From Salinicoccus roseus (lineage in GTDB: Bacteria; Bacillota; Bacilli; Staphylococcales; Salinicoccaceae): 64,000 nt of DNA. The first letter of the stretch is position 1. Every line of letters begins with the position of its first letter. Shown here one piece after another: positions 25,872-34,804 of this stretch. The notes under the pieces are model-generated. The model had not been told where the DNA came from. It worked only from the letters and a program-made list of their open reading frames with translations, and made no database searches. Where the stretch lies: assembly GCF_003814515.1 (NCBI RefSeq), contig NZ_RKQJ01000004.1:186001-250000 (forward strand). The letters are read 5' to 3'. The translations under genes were made by a program, and so were the position numbers.

Positions 25872-26522
25872 ATGAACAAAGGATGCAAATTATGCCACTC
25901 AGACACTAGCCTTTTCAGTCATCAAAAACTTGGTGACTACCATTTCTGCCATTTCTGTGAATACGTCTTCAAGGATGAAGAAAACATCCTTTCTGAAGAG
26001 GAGGAATTCAAGATCTACAACTCCCACAATAATTCAATAGATGAACCGGGATATGTCGATTTTTTATATGTGTTTCTCTACGATGCAGTCTTCCCCTATG
26101 TTAATGGCAGTGTGTATGGTCTTGATTTCGGAAGCGGTCCGGCCCCGGTTCTTGCTCAAATACTCGACCAGAACCATGATTTCCATATAGATATATACGA
26201 TCTGTTCTATGTCCCGGAAAGAATCTATGAAGGAAAAAAGTACGATTTGATTACTGTCACTGAAGTCGTCGAACACCTGGAAGACCCCCTTGAATACTTC
26301 AACCGGTTTGCCGAGCTCTTGAAACCTGAAGGAATTTTAGCTGTCATGACCCTCTTTCATCACAACGATACAGACCACTTCAACAACTGGCACTACATGC
26401 GGGATCGCACCCATATTTCTTTCTATACGCCAAAAACCATGCATTATATCGCCAACAGGACAGGATTGAAAATCATTCATACAAACAATGTCCGACATAC
26501 GACGTTCATGTTGGACTCATGA
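25872..26522 (+). CDS. Class I methyltransferase with N-terminal zinc-ribbon
   Basis: A 216-residue protein. The N-terminus has two CxxC pairs (C5/C8 and C26/C29), a probable zinc knuckle. The core shows a SAM-binding loop VYGLDFGSGPAPVLAQIL and YDLITVTEVVEHLEDPLEYFNRFAELLKPEGILAVMT, typical of class I enzymes. A GAGGTGAT box sets ATG 25872; the longer start at 25818 lies in the hsp20 terminator region. The substrate is unknown. The CxxC arrangement resembles methyltransferases that pair with rRNA or small molecules, but nothing fixes it. Confidence 0.8.
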   Translation: MNKGCKLCHSDTSLFSHQKLGDYHFCHFCEYVFKDEENILSEEEEFKIYNSHNNSIDEPGYVDFLYVFLYDAVFPYVNGSVYGLDFGSGPAPVLAQILDQNHDFHIDIYDLFYVPERIYEGKKYDLITVTEVVEHLEDPLEYFNRFAELLKPEGILAVMTLFHHNDTDHFNNWHYMRDRTHISFYTPKTMHYIANRTGLKIIHTNNVRHTTFMLDS

Positions 26523-26633
26523 AGCACATCAGCTACGAAAATAAATGTAAATATAATGAATCTGAATGGACTGCGCCAAATCTTCCAAAATTAAAGTATA
26601 ATGGAGGGTAATATCTGAACAGGAGTGTGTTTT

Positions 26634-28622
26634 ATGGTAAATACTTTTGGTAGCGATTCCAAGATCCGTACGGTTGGCACAGGAAGGGATATGGAAGCTA
26701 AATATCTTAATCTGCTGTCGGACAAATTCAATAGTGAAGAAAAAGTCGTAACGGAAATCATAAACCTCGAGTCCATATTGGACCTACCGAAGGGCACTGA
26801 GCATTTCGTCAGCGACCTTCATGGGGAATTCCAGGCCTTTCAGCACGTATTGAGGAATGGCTCCGGGAACGTGCGTGTAAAAATCCGTGATGTTTTCAAA
26901 GATAGGCTGACAGATGACGAAATCAGCGAATTTGCAGCCCTCGTATATTACCCGGAGGACAAATTGAAGCTGGTCAAGAATCAGGTGGGTTCGAAAGAGG
27001 CACTGAACGAATGGTATAAAATAAAGATCCATCATATGATCGAACTGATATCATTCGCCTCTTCAAAATATACACGCTCGAAATTGAGAAAGGCTTTGCC
27101 GAAACAGTTTGTGTACATCATCGAAGAACTCCTCTATAAGAGCGACGAGGATACAAATAAAAAGCCATATTATGAGAAGATCGTCGACAAGATAATTACA
27201 CTCGGCCAGGCTGAAAAGCTCATTATAGGCCTCTCCTATACTACACAGCGTCTAGTCGTCGACCATCTCCATGTAGTGGGAGATATCTATGACCGGGGAC
27301 CAGAACCTGACAAGATCATGGATACTCTGATCGACTATCATTCCCTTGATATCCAGTGGGGGAATCATGATGTGCTGTGGATCGGAGCTTATGCGGGATC
27401 CAAGGTATGCCTTGCGAATATCCTCAGAATCTGTGCACGCTATGACAACCTGGATATCATCGAAGATGCCTATGGAATCAACCTGCGTCCTCTTCTGAAC
27501 CTCGCAGAAAAATACTATGGGGACAATCCGGCCTTCCACCCAAAACAGCATTCCGAAAAGGCACTTACAGAGCAGGAGAAACTCCAGATTACAAAAATAC
27601 ATCAGGCCATCGCCATCATCCAGTTCAAACTCGAGAGTCCCATCATCAAACGGCGGCCATACTTCGAAATGGAAGAGCGGCTCGTTTTGGAAAAAGTCGA
27701 TTATGACAAGCAGGAAATCACAGTCTACGGCGAAACTTATCCACTGGAGAACACCTGCTTCTCGACTGTCGATCCACAAGATCCAGTGAAACTGCTTGAA
27801 GAGGAGGAGGAAGTCATCGATAAGCTTCTGCTTTCCCTTCAGCAATCTGAAAAACTGAAACGCCATATGAATTTCCTGATGAAAAAAGGCAGTCTCTACT
27901 TGAAGTATAACGGCAACCTGCTGATTCATGGATGTATCCCTGTAGACGAAGACGGGAATATGGAGCAGATGGAAATCGATGGCAATATCTATGAAGGAAG
28001 AGAGCTGCTGAACCAGTTCGAGGAACATCTTCGCAAATCCTTCAAAGATATCGAATCTACGGATGACCTGTCCACAGATCTTGTTTGGTATCTTTGGACC
28101 GGTAAACACTCCTCCCTGTTCGGCAAACGCGCAATGACTACATTTGAACGCTACTTCATCAAGGACAAGGCTTCCCACAAGGAGGAGAAGAATCCTTATT
28201 ATCATCTGAGGGAAGATGTAAACGTATGCCGGAAGATGCTTGAAGAGTTCGACCTCGATCCTGAGCAGGGTCATATCATCAATGGCCATACCCCCGTAAA
28301 GGAGATCGACGGTGAAAATCCGATCAAGGCAGACGGCAAGATGATCGTCATCGATGGCGGGTTCTCCAAGGCCTATCAAAAGACTACTGGCATCGCAGGC
28401 TATACACTCCTCTACAATTCATATGGCATGCAGCTTGTTGCCCATCAGCACTTCAATTCAAAGAAGAATGTACTGTTGAATGGTGCAGACGCACTCTCTG
28501 TACGCCGCATAGTCGATGAGGAGCTTCAAAGAAAGAAGATACGCGATACCAACATCGGTGCCAGACTGCAGGAAGAGATTGAAATGCTGCAGGCACTGAT
28601 GTCCTATCGTTACATTAATTAA
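26634..28622 (+). CDS. fbp: Fructose-1,6-bisphosphatase, class 3
   Basis: Gluconeogenic enzyme that hydrolyses fructose 1,6-bisphosphate. The large 662-residue form is specific to Firmicutes and belongs to the metallophosphoesterase superfamily: FVSDLHGE near residue 60, [15 protein letters not shown] and INGHTP supply the metal ligands. Segments including [24 protein letters not shown] track S. aureus Fbp over the full length. ATG 26634 follows AGGAG with an 8-base gap and is preferred; homology with S. aureus begins nearer an internal ATG at 26691. It is monocistronic. Confidence 0.95.
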   Translation: MVNTFGSDSKIRTVGTGRDMEAKYLNLLSDKFNSEEKVVTEIINLESILDLPKGTEHFVSDLHGEFQAFQHVLRNGSGNVRVKIRDVFKDRLTDDEISEFAALVYYPEDKLKLVKNQVGSKEALNEWYKIKIHHMIELISFASSKYTRSKLRKALPKQFVYIIEELLYKSDEDTNKKPYYEKIVDKIITLGQAEKLIIGLSYTTQRLVVDHLHVVGDIYDRGPEPDKIMDTLIDYHSLDIQWGNHDVLWIGAYAGSKVCLANILRICARYDNLDIIEDAYGINLRPLLNLAEKYYGDNPAFHPKQHSEKALTEQEKLQITKIHQAIAIIQFKLESPIIKRRPYFEMEERLVLEKVDYDKQEITVYGETYPLENTCFSTVDPQDPVKLLEEEEEVIDKLLLSLQQSEKLKRHMNFLMKKGSLYLKYNGNLLIHGCIPVDEDGNMEQMEIDGNIYEGRELLNQFEEHLRKSFKDIESTDDLSTDLVWYLWTGKHSSLFGKRAMTTFERYFIKDKASHKEEKNPYYHLREDVNVCRKMLEEFDLDPEQGHIINGHTPVKEIDGENPIKADGKMIVIDGGFSKAYQKTTGIAGYTLLYNSYGMQLVAHQHFNSKKNVLLNGADALSVRRIVDEELQRKKIRDTNIGARLQEEIEMLQALMSYRYIN

Positions 28623-28706
28623 ATAAATTACATTTTGTAAGCATATAAGGTGACAACTGACTCCATTTTTGAGAAACTTGCAAAATAAGAAAAGGAGATG
28701 ATTCAT

Positions 28707-29057
28707 ATGATCCATTATCTATTCAATGCCTACATCGGTAAAAATATGATTGAAGGTGGTCTGACAAAAGTTGAGAACGAAGGGCAGATGGGAGAGGATT
28801 TCGAAAAGGAATTCAATGTAGAACCTTCCCAGATGAAACTGGCCGGCTACTTTGAAGCCATCGGTTCCCTGTTCCTGCTTGCATCCTTCCTGGGCAAGTC
28901 ATTCACACGGATTGGTTCACTTATGATCAGTTCCGTACTCGGCGTTGCCATTTTCAAACACCTGAAAGCTGGCCATGGCTACGAAGGAAGTAAGAATGCA
29001 CTCAAATTCTTCAGTTTGAGCCTTCTCAGCTTCATCGAAACTTTCAAAAAGAAATAG
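28707..29057 (+). CDS. Small membrane protein, DoxX-like
   Basis: A 116-residue protein with a soluble start and a membrane half (about residues 45-110). KLAGYFEAIGSLFLLASFLGKSFTRIGSLMISSVLGVAIFKHLKAGHGYEGSKNAL resembles the DoxX/DoxD pattern of a helix ending in E plus a later short helix with H. Members have been linked to redox and thiol metabolism, without a clear mechanism. The AAGGAGAT box supports ATG 28707. It is followed by a terminator. Identification is moderate, since the family is diverse. Confidence 0.55.
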   Translation: MIHYLFNAYIGKNMIEGGLTKVENEGQMGEDFEKEFNVEPSQMKLAGYFEAIGSLFLLASFLGKSFTRIGSLMISSVLGVAIFKHLKAGHGYEGSKNALKFFSLSLLSFIETFKKK

Positions 29058-29076
29058 GTTCATCATATTTGAACGA

Positions 29077-29105
29077 AAAGCCGGCCCTCAGCCGGCTTTT
29101 TTGGT
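29077..29105 (+). terminator. Terminator after the DoxX-like gene
   Basis: A 9-bp GC-rich stem (29077-29085 with 29091-29099) is followed by a T run. Confidence 0.88.
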
Positions 29106-29189
29106 GAGCATTATCATTTTATACGTTGGCGCCGCCCTGTATAATATATGATGCTGTAAAATGAAAAGTATGGGGAGGGGATGTTTCAC

Positions 29190-29684
29190 GTGAAAAAAGG
29201 ATTAACTGCACTTATTTTCATCGGCCTTGCTGCGGCCGTGCTTTATTGGGCGGATGGCCAGACTGAAGATGGTCTATGGGAAACACTGGAATACCACCTG
29301 CTCCCCGACCCGATGGCAAACAACACTTATGATGATGGAGAATGTACCTACCATGTATTCGAAAAGGTGAAAGCACAGGGGAACATGATAGAAACCAGTT
29401 GGCGGGATGCCGATCAATGGGCAGAAAATGCAGAGGGTGATGGTTACTCAGTCAATGGTGAACCGAAAACAGGTGCCATCCTTCAAACTGAAAGAGGGGA
29501 ACTTGGACATGTCGCCTATATTGAATCCATCAATGAAGATGGTTCGATCAACATTTCCGAAATGAATTACACCGAACCTTATGAAGTGACTGAGCGTACA
29601 ATCGCAGCGGATAATATAGACCGCTATTCCTATATCCATCCAAAGGAAAATCCGCGACCGAAGGACCTGGAGGAGCAGGCGTAA
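29190..29684 (+). CDS. CHAP-domain protein, probable peptidoglycan amidase or endopeptidase
   Basis: A secreted or membrane-tethered 164-residue protein. An N-terminal hydrophobic helix (about residues 4-20) is followed by a CHAP domain: catalytic Cys in DGECTYHVFEKVKAQG, His in GELGHVAYIESI and an acidic/Asn residue in EMNY. Such enzymes cut peptidoglycan cross-bridges or N-acetylmuramoyl-alanine bonds. The GTG at 29190 is 11 bases after GGAGG; the ATG at 29181 is two bases after it, so either start is possible. It may remodel the wall locally, since it lacks a repeat-type wall-binding domain. Confidence 0.75.
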   Translation: MKKGLTALIFIGLAAAVLYWADGQTEDGLWETLEYHLLPDPMANNTYDDGECTYHVFEKVKAQGNMIETSWRDADQWAENAEGDGYSVNGEPKTGAILQTERGELGHVAYIESINEDGSINISEMNYTEPYEVTERTIAADNIDRYSYIHPKENPRPKDLEEQA

Positions 29685-29704
29685 ATCCAAGAACACTCTT
29701 TATA

Positions 29705-29744
29705 TAACGCCATGTGTTATAATTTTTCATAACACATGGCGTTA
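29705..29744. repeat. 16-bp perfect inverted repeat
   Basis: Arms 29705-29720 and 29729-29744 with an 8-base loop form a perfect hairpin in the gap before the NfrA-like gene. Neither strand has a T run in the right place for a terminator, so it may be an operator or an RNA structure in the nfrA leader. Confidence 0.6.
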
Positions 29745-29920
29745 CAAAAAAATGTTAAACCATTGAAATGAAGCCATTGCACTGTGTTATCCTATCGATA
29801 TTTCTACCGACTCATAACATGGCCATTATATATTGAGATAGCCTGCTCAAATTATTCCCTTCCTCTTTAAAGGTTGCTATACTTCCATTGTACTTGGAAT
29901 TAAACAGGAGGTTTTTATAG

Positions 29921-30664
29921 GTGAATGAAGTCATAGAGACACTACAGAATCACCGTTCCTTCCGTTCATATAAAAATGAGACGGTCGACGAACGCCACTT
30001 GGATGAAATAATTGACGCCGTACAGGCTTCCCCCAATTGGATCAATGGCCAGCAGTATTCCATCATTGCTGTAAAAGATCCTGCTCGAAAGAGGAAGCTG
30101 GCAGAAATGTGCGGGAATCAGAAACACATTGAGGAAGCGCCTGTATTCCTGATATTCTGTGCGGATTTCTACCGCACATCCATTGCCAGCGAGATGGAGG
30201 GACAGCCTTTGAACATATCTGACGATATCGACTCCCTCATTGTAGGAACAACGGATGTCGGCATCGCTCTCGGAACCGCCGTCACGGCTGCTGAATCACT
30301 CGGACTCGGTACTGTGGCCATCGGAGGAATACGCAGGAAATCCGCCGAAGTGATTGAAATGCTTGAACTTCCGGAGTATGTCATTCCAATATCGGGCCTG
30401 TGCATCGGACATCCTGCTGAAGACCCTGACCAGAAACCACGCCTTCCGAGAGCGGCTGTGTATCATGAAGAACGTTATAATCATGAGCTGAAGCCACTGC
30501 TTGAGAAATACAACAGCATGTATACACAATATCTCCAATCAAGATCAGACAACAACAGGATTGGTACGTGGACGGAGTTCGTCGCCATGTTCTTCAGTAG
30601 ACCATATTACCAGGGCATTGATGAAATGCTCAACAGACAGAAGTTCCCTGGTGGAAAGAAATAA
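29921..30664 (+). CDS. NfrA/NfsA-like FMN-dependent NADPH oxidoreductase
   Basis: Nitroreductase-fold flavoprotein that reduces nitro compounds, disulfides or flavins with NADPH. There are 247 residues, with HRSFRSYKNETVDERHLDEII at the N-terminus and LGLGTVAIGGIRRKSAEVIEML-PEYVIPISGLCIGHPAE after it. S. aureus NfrA is a close analogue and acts in disulfide stress. The GTG start follows AGGAGG with a 9-base gap. It is monocistronic with a terminator. The hairpin in the upstream gap may matter for regulation. Confidence 0.88.
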   Translation: MNEVIETLQNHRSFRSYKNETVDERHLDEIIDAVQASPNWINGQQYSIIAVKDPARKRKLAEMCGNQKHIEEAPVFLIFCADFYRTSIASEMEGQPLNISDDIDSLIVGTTDVGIALGTAVTAAESLGLGTVAIGGIRRKSAEVIEMLELPEYVIPISGLCIGHPAEDPDQKPRLPRAAVYHEERYNHELKPLLEKYNSMYTQYLQSRSDNNRIGTWTEFVAMFFSRPYYQGIDEMLNRQKFPGGKK

Positions 30665-30688
30665 TTCCATGATATATTCTCTAATTGG

Positions 30689-30716
30689 AAAGCCTGAGCG
30701 ATGCTCAGGCTTTATT
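30689..30716 (+). terminator. Terminator after the NfrA-like gene
   Basis: An 11-bp stem (30689-30699 with 30703-30713) ends in TTT. Confidence 0.8.
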
Positions 30717-30857
30717 GTTGTCTTAATGGAGACCTCTGGTCCTCATAATTTGGAGATAAATCTTATGTTACTACCGTAAACCTATATTTTGATGGAACTG
30801 GAAAGTCCCTTCTTGATATCGTTACTCCCATTATACAGGCATTAGCTACATCTTTTT

Positions 30858-32069
30858 TCATTTCCGCCTTTTCGGCTTCAATGCCTGAGGTCCATGAGTT
30901 GCGATAAGGTGCAGGAGTGGGCGCCATGCATTGGTGTGCTGCTGTGTTTCCTTCCCTTCAGCGATCCGCTTGAGCTGCATAGCATAATAGACGTTTCCTA
31001 CAGCCGGCCCCACCTTTTCATCCAGCCCCTTTATGCCTGTAGTGAGGCGTCTTGTCGTTATCCTCTTATAGTCGCCTGACATGATCCGGTTTGGAAGGTG
31101 GGGATCCAGAGCCATGGGCCTGGCGATGCCGATCATATCTGTATGTCCCTTTTCAAGAGCGGCCTCCATACTTTCTTTGGACCTGAAGCCTCCTGTAACG
31201 ACTACGGGAATATCGACCTTCTCCTTCAATTTTTGGGCATAGTCCAGGAAGAACACTTCCGAATCCGTACCCGTCGACATTTTCGGTTGTTCATAATTTC
31301 CTCCGGATATTTCAATCAGATCCAGACCCATTTCGGCCATCTTCTCGACAACTGCGAATGATTCCGCTTCGGTGAAACCCTCCTTGTTGAAGTCGGAAGA
31401 ATTGAGCTTCAAAGAGATGGGGAATGTTTCTCCCAAAACCCTGCGCATCCCTTTATAGATTTCCATCAGGAAACGCATGCGGTTTTCAAGATCGCCGCCA
31501 TACTCATCACCCCGACGGTTATCATGGGGAGAGAGGAACTGGTTGACCAGATAGCCATGGGCACCGTGGATCTGGGCGCCGGTGAATCCTGCTTTTTTGG
31601 CAACCTCTGCAGTCTTCACATATCTTTCAACAATTTTTTTTATTTCGCCATTCTCCAGTGTGCGCGGCGGATTGAAAGCACCCTTTAACGCCTCGCCCAT
31701 CGGAATGGCGCTTGGCGCCACGGGCTCTTTGGACATGGTCTTGGGCGACTGCTTGCCGGGGTGGTTGATCTGCATCCAGAGATGGGTGTCGTATTCTGTA
31801 CCTTTTTCTGCCCATCTCTTCAGCATATCCATATCTTTCTCATCCTCGATGACGACATTTCCAGGCTCTCCAAGTGCATTGCGGTCGACCATCACATTTC
31901 CTGTGACGACTACGCCAGCACCACCTTTGGCCCATTCATGATAGAGTCTGACATGTTTCTCCCCCGGCTGATTGCGACCGTTGGCCATCGTTTCACTCAT
32001 GGCCGACTTGAAGAAGCGGTTTTTCAGTGTGATGCCATTACGCAGTTCCAATGATTCTGATACTTTCAT
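30858..32069 (-). CDS. NADH:flavin oxidoreductase, old yellow enzyme family
   Basis: FMN-dependent ene-reductase with a TIM barrel, 403 residues. Family positions are visible: NRFFKSAMSETMA at the N-terminus, LWMQINHPGKQ, the active-site H-G-A-H-G-Y in GAQIHGAHGYLVNQFLSP (about residue 180), NRMRFLMEIY, and the FMN-phosphate segment TGGFRSKESMEAALEKGHTDMIGIARPMA. It lacks the 4Fe-4S cluster and C-terminal domain of 2,4-dienoyl-CoA reductase. The start ATG reads MKVSESLELRNG. It stands alone, converging on the nfrA gene. Natural substrates of this family are rarely known; oxidised lipids and quinones are typical. Confidence 0.9.
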   Translation of the reverse strand: MKVSESLELRNGITLKNRFFKSAMSETMANGRNQPGEKHVRLYHEWAKGGAGVVVTGNVMVDRNALGEPGNVVIEDEKDMDMLKRWAEKGTEYDTHLWMQINHPGKQSPKTMSKEPVAPSAIPMGEALKGAFNPPRTLENGEIKKIVERYVKTAEVAKKAGFTGAQIHGAHGYLVNQFLSPHDNRRGDEYGGDLENRMRFLMEIYKGMRRVLGETFPISLKLNSSDFNKEGFTEAESFAVVEKMAEMGLDLIEISGGNYEQPKMSTGTDSEVFFLDYAQKLKEKVDIPVVVTGGFRSKESMEAALEKGHTDMIGIARPMALDPHLPNRIMSGDYKRITTRRLTTGIKGLDEKVGPAVGNVYYAMQLKRIAEGKETQQHTNAWRPLLHLIATHGPQALKPKRRK

Positions 32070-32261
32070 ATTAATCCCCGGCTTTCCATTCTTATTATTT
32101 CATTTGTGTCATATATTGATACTTAACTATACTTGGATACATAGGATACTTTCCCCATTCCATACCTCATAACCCAAATGTCATACGACAATTATCATAT
32201 TAAAAATATCGGGTGGAACTTCCTATAAAAATGTAACATCAGCAGTGAAAGGAACGTGGAA

Positions 32262-33131
32262 ATGATGATTGGAAAATTGAATGATGTAATCGACTATATA
32301 GAAAAAAACCTTTCCAATGACCTGCAACTCAGCGATGTTGCACGCTATGTCGGGGAGTCGGATTACCACTTCAGAAAGCTTTTCTTATACATCACAGGCA
32401 TGCCACTCAGCGAATACATCAAGAAAAGAAAGCTGTCCATGGCGAATCAGGACCTGGTTCAAGGGCATAGTGTAACTGAAGTGGCCTTCAAATACGGCTA
32501 TAACTCTGTCGAGGGCTTTTCAAGAGCATTCAAATCCTGGAGTGGCATGCTGCCCTCCGAAGCCTGCAGAAGAGGTACCATCACATCATTTCCCAAACTT
32601 TCATTCTACATCGATGTCAGAGGAGGAGAAAATATGGAAGTAAATCTTGTAGAAATGCCTGCTTTTACAATAGCAGGGGTGGAAAAGAGGGTCCCGATGC
32701 AGTTTGAAGGGGTCAATGATTCCATCATGGAGCTTGCGGAAAGCATTACAGGGGAACAAAGGAATGAAATGCGACGAATACAGAACATTGAGCCGATGGA
32801 AATCGTGAATGCATCCTATGATGCGGATGAGAAATTCATGAAGGAAGAAGGGTACCTGACCCATATGATTGGTGTATTGACGACAGAAACTAACATTAAC
32901 GGCAGTCTCGATATGAAGCATGTAGAAGCCTGCACATGGGCTGTGTTCCCCAACGAAGGAAAATTCCCAGAGACCATGCAGGAAACTATGGCGCGGACCC
33001 ATTCCGAATGGCTGCCTTCTTCCAACTATGAACTGATCGAGGCACCGACATTCTCATTCACACAAATGAATACAGAAAAAAAGGACCACGCATACAGTGA
33101 AATATGGCTGCCGGTAAGAGAAGTGCAATAA
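32262..33131 (+). CDS. AraC family regulator with GyrI-like effector domain
   Basis: Transcription factor. The N-terminal double helix-turn-helix (about residues 5-102) includes LSDVARYVGESDYHFRKLFLYITGMPLSEYIKKRKL and VTEVAFKYGYNSVEGFSRAFKSW. It is followed by a GyrI/SbmC-like ligand-binding domain (about 125-289), as in Rob/BmrR-type multidrug sensors. The ATG at 32262 follows AAAGGA; a GTG at 32256 is less likely. It has a divergent promoter gap with the OYE gene, which is a plausible target (inference). Several small aromatic or drug-like ligands could fit. Confidence 0.85.
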   Translation: MMIGKLNDVIDYIEKNLSNDLQLSDVARYVGESDYHFRKLFLYITGMPLSEYIKKRKLSMANQDLVQGHSVTEVAFKYGYNSVEGFSRAFKSWSGMLPSEACRRGTITSFPKLSFYIDVRGGENMEVNLVEMPAFTIAGVEKRVPMQFEGVNDSIMELAESITGEQRNEMRRIQNIEPMEIVNASYDADEKFMKEEGYLTHMIGVLTTETNINGSLDMKHVEACTWAVFPNEGKFPETMQETMARTHSEWLPSSNYELIEAPTFSFTQMNTEKKDHAYSEIWLPVREVQ

Positions 33132-33136
33132 ACCGG

Positions 33137-33172
33137 AAAGAGAGATCATCCATTCAGATGATCTCTCTTTTA
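33137..33172 (+). terminator. Terminator after the AraC-type gene
   Basis: A 14-bp stem (33137-33150 with 33157-33170), loop 6, is followed by TATAATG with part of the T run in the arm. Confidence 0.85.
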
Positions 33173-33196
33173 TAATGTAAAATTCTTTTATTCTAT

Positions 33197-34691
33197 ATTT
33201 ATATAATAATGGGTATTCGGTTTTTATGGTGGAAAAGGGCTTATAAATCACCCTTCTCCAAATTCTTAATAAGTGTGGAAAAATCGACACCAAAGTTGTC
33301 TGTAATGTTATGATCATTCACTTCATACCAATTGAAATTATCGTGTAACATAGCTTTATTGAAAGCACTTGAATTAAATCGTGGCTTACGCTTTTTATGG
33401 AGCTTCTCATTGAAAAGGATTTTGGCTCGTAAGGCATCAAACGAGTAACCTCTACCCATTCGCTCTACCTGCCTAATAATGCTGTTAATTGACTCCGTAT
33501 AAGCGTTAGTGAGCCTTTTATCAAAGTAGTTGAATATTTCGACATGCCAGTTGTCTACGGCTCTCACGAGGTCTTTATATGCATCTTTAGAGTTACTGGA
33601 CATACAACGGTGTCTCCATTGACTATAACGAAGACGACCTTCATCTGAATCAGGAGTATCCCATATCCAGTAAAACTCTTCTTTGAGTTCATAGGCTTCT
33701 TTTAAGGCAGGAAGTTTACCTAACCAAGTCTCTAAGAGGAATGATTCACGTTCATTTAGATCGTGTTTACGCTTTAGAAGGATAAACCTTTCACGCATAA
33801 GGGTACGTCTTTCTTTTTGGCTCATATGAGCTTTCAAAGACTTTCTGACGTTATCTAAGGCTTGATTAGCCATTCTAATTACATGAAACTTATCTACGAC
33901 CACTTTAGCGTGTGGAAGGATAGTGTTCACTGCGTCTTTGTAGGGCTTCCACATATCCATTGTGACGTACTCAATATAAGTCCTGTCACTGATTTCTGAA
34001 AGACGTTGGATGACTGTTTCCTTGTTACGGTTAGGCTTGATGTCATAAATAGTCCTGCGTTCAATATTAGTCAATACAAGCCGAGGTCTTCGGATAATAT
34101 GTATCTCGTCTATCCCAAGCCACTTAGGAGTTTCAAACTGGTATTCACGTTCTTTGAGTGCCACATAGTCCTTAAAAACGTTCCTAATAGTTTTCTCGTC
34201 AACGCCAACGCTTTCTGCGACTTCTACAAAGGTCTTAGACATGGATTGCTTTTGAATAGACTTTAAAAGCCTTTTGGTCATACTACGCTTTTCATCTACA
34301 GATACTAGGCGTTCCCAGAAGGTAGATTCGCATTCACGACATTTGTATCGTCTACGGTTCAATTGTAAGCCCACTCGCTTTAAATGAATGGGCAAATCCA
34401 TAATTAGTTGATTTCTTGAACTGTGTTTGTACAACTTGTCAAAACCACATTCAGGACAACGTTCAGGTGGTCCGACTGCTTCAACTTTAAACATCATATC
34501 GGTTTCATTTTCTTGTGGTGATTCTATTGTTTTAATGTCTGGTAGGGATAATAAGTCTGACATATTGTTCATCCTTTATTACTCTGCGGTGTTAAGGTAT
34601 CAAATATAGATTTGATGTCGAAATCATCAGTGTTAAATTATTTTTGTGACCACAAATGCACTTAGAAAATCCCTTAAAGCATTTATATAAT
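33197..34691 (-). mobile_element. ISL3-family insertion sequence flanked by an 11-bp direct repeat
   Basis: A perfect direct repeat ATTTATATAAT at 33197-33207 and 34681-34691 brackets about 1473 bp holding the ISL3 transposase, a normal size for the family. ISL3 members usually duplicate 8 bp, so two or three of the eleven bases may belong to the element or be chance. The two ends show only weak inverted similarity by eye (both start AA-GGG and contain GTGG about 22 bases in). The element is AT-rich compared with its neighbours. Confidence 0.75.
33241..34572 (-). CDS. ISL3 family transposase
   Basis: A 443-residue DDE transposase. N-terminal zinc-ribbon cysteines (CPECGFDKLY, and YKCRECESTFWERLV) are followed by a helix-turn-helix and the catalytic block GIDEIHIIRRPRLVLTN, YVTMDMWKPYKDAVNTILPHAKVVVDKFHVIRMANQALD. 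A third acidic residue is in NAYTESINSIIRQVERMGRGYSFDALRAKILF, typical of ISL3. It is intact, so the element may still be active. Codon and base use are AT-rich, unlike the flanking core. It lies between the AraC gene and the mer unit and probably arrived with, or next to, that unit. Confidence 0.92.
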   Translation of the reverse strand: MNNMSDLLSLPDIKTIESPQENETDMMFKVEAVGPPERCPECGFDKLYKHSSRNQLIMDLPIHLKRVGLQLNRRRYKCRECESTFWERLVSVDEKRSMTKRLLKSIQKQSMSKTFVEVAESVGVDEKTIRNVFKDYVALKEREYQFETPKWLGIDEIHIIRRPRLVLTNIERRTIYDIKPNRNKETVIQRLSEISDRTYIEYVTMDMWKPYKDAVNTILPHAKVVVDKFHVIRMANQALDNVRKSLKAHMSQKERRTLMRERFILLKRKHDLNERESFLLETWLGKLPALKEAYELKEEFYWIWDTPDSDEGRLRYSQWRHRCMSSNSKDAYKDLVRAVDNWHVEIFNYFDKRLTNAYTESINSIIRQVERMGRGYSFDALRAKILFNEKLHKKRKPRFNSSAFNKAMLHDNFNWYEVNDHNITDNFGVDFSTLIKNLEKGDL

Positions 34692-34804
34692 GGGTGATCG
34701 CAAAATAGTGTATGAAATCCTTTTGTAGACTTTGCTAAACTACTGCACACTTTAGTACAGTATTAGCTGGTTCACTTGAATAGGGAATTGTAAAAAAAGT
34801 TCCC
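34692..34804. other. Gap between ISL3 and merA
   Basis: AT-rich DNA with no coding sequence seen. A 6-bp pair AGGGAA/TTCCCT with a poly-A loop follows the merA stop on the minus strand, but it is not a convincing terminator. Confidence 0.5.

Noticed and set aside
27252-28379. A long open frame (375 codons) on the minus strand inside fbp
   Set aside because: It lies wholly within a well-identified gene, has no ribosome-binding site and its protein is hydrophobic junk; likewise the long frames opposite pflB and nrdD.
29705-29744. A terminator at the 16-bp hairpin before the NfrA-like gene
   Set aside because: There is no T run after the hairpin on either strand; it is kept only as an inverted repeat.
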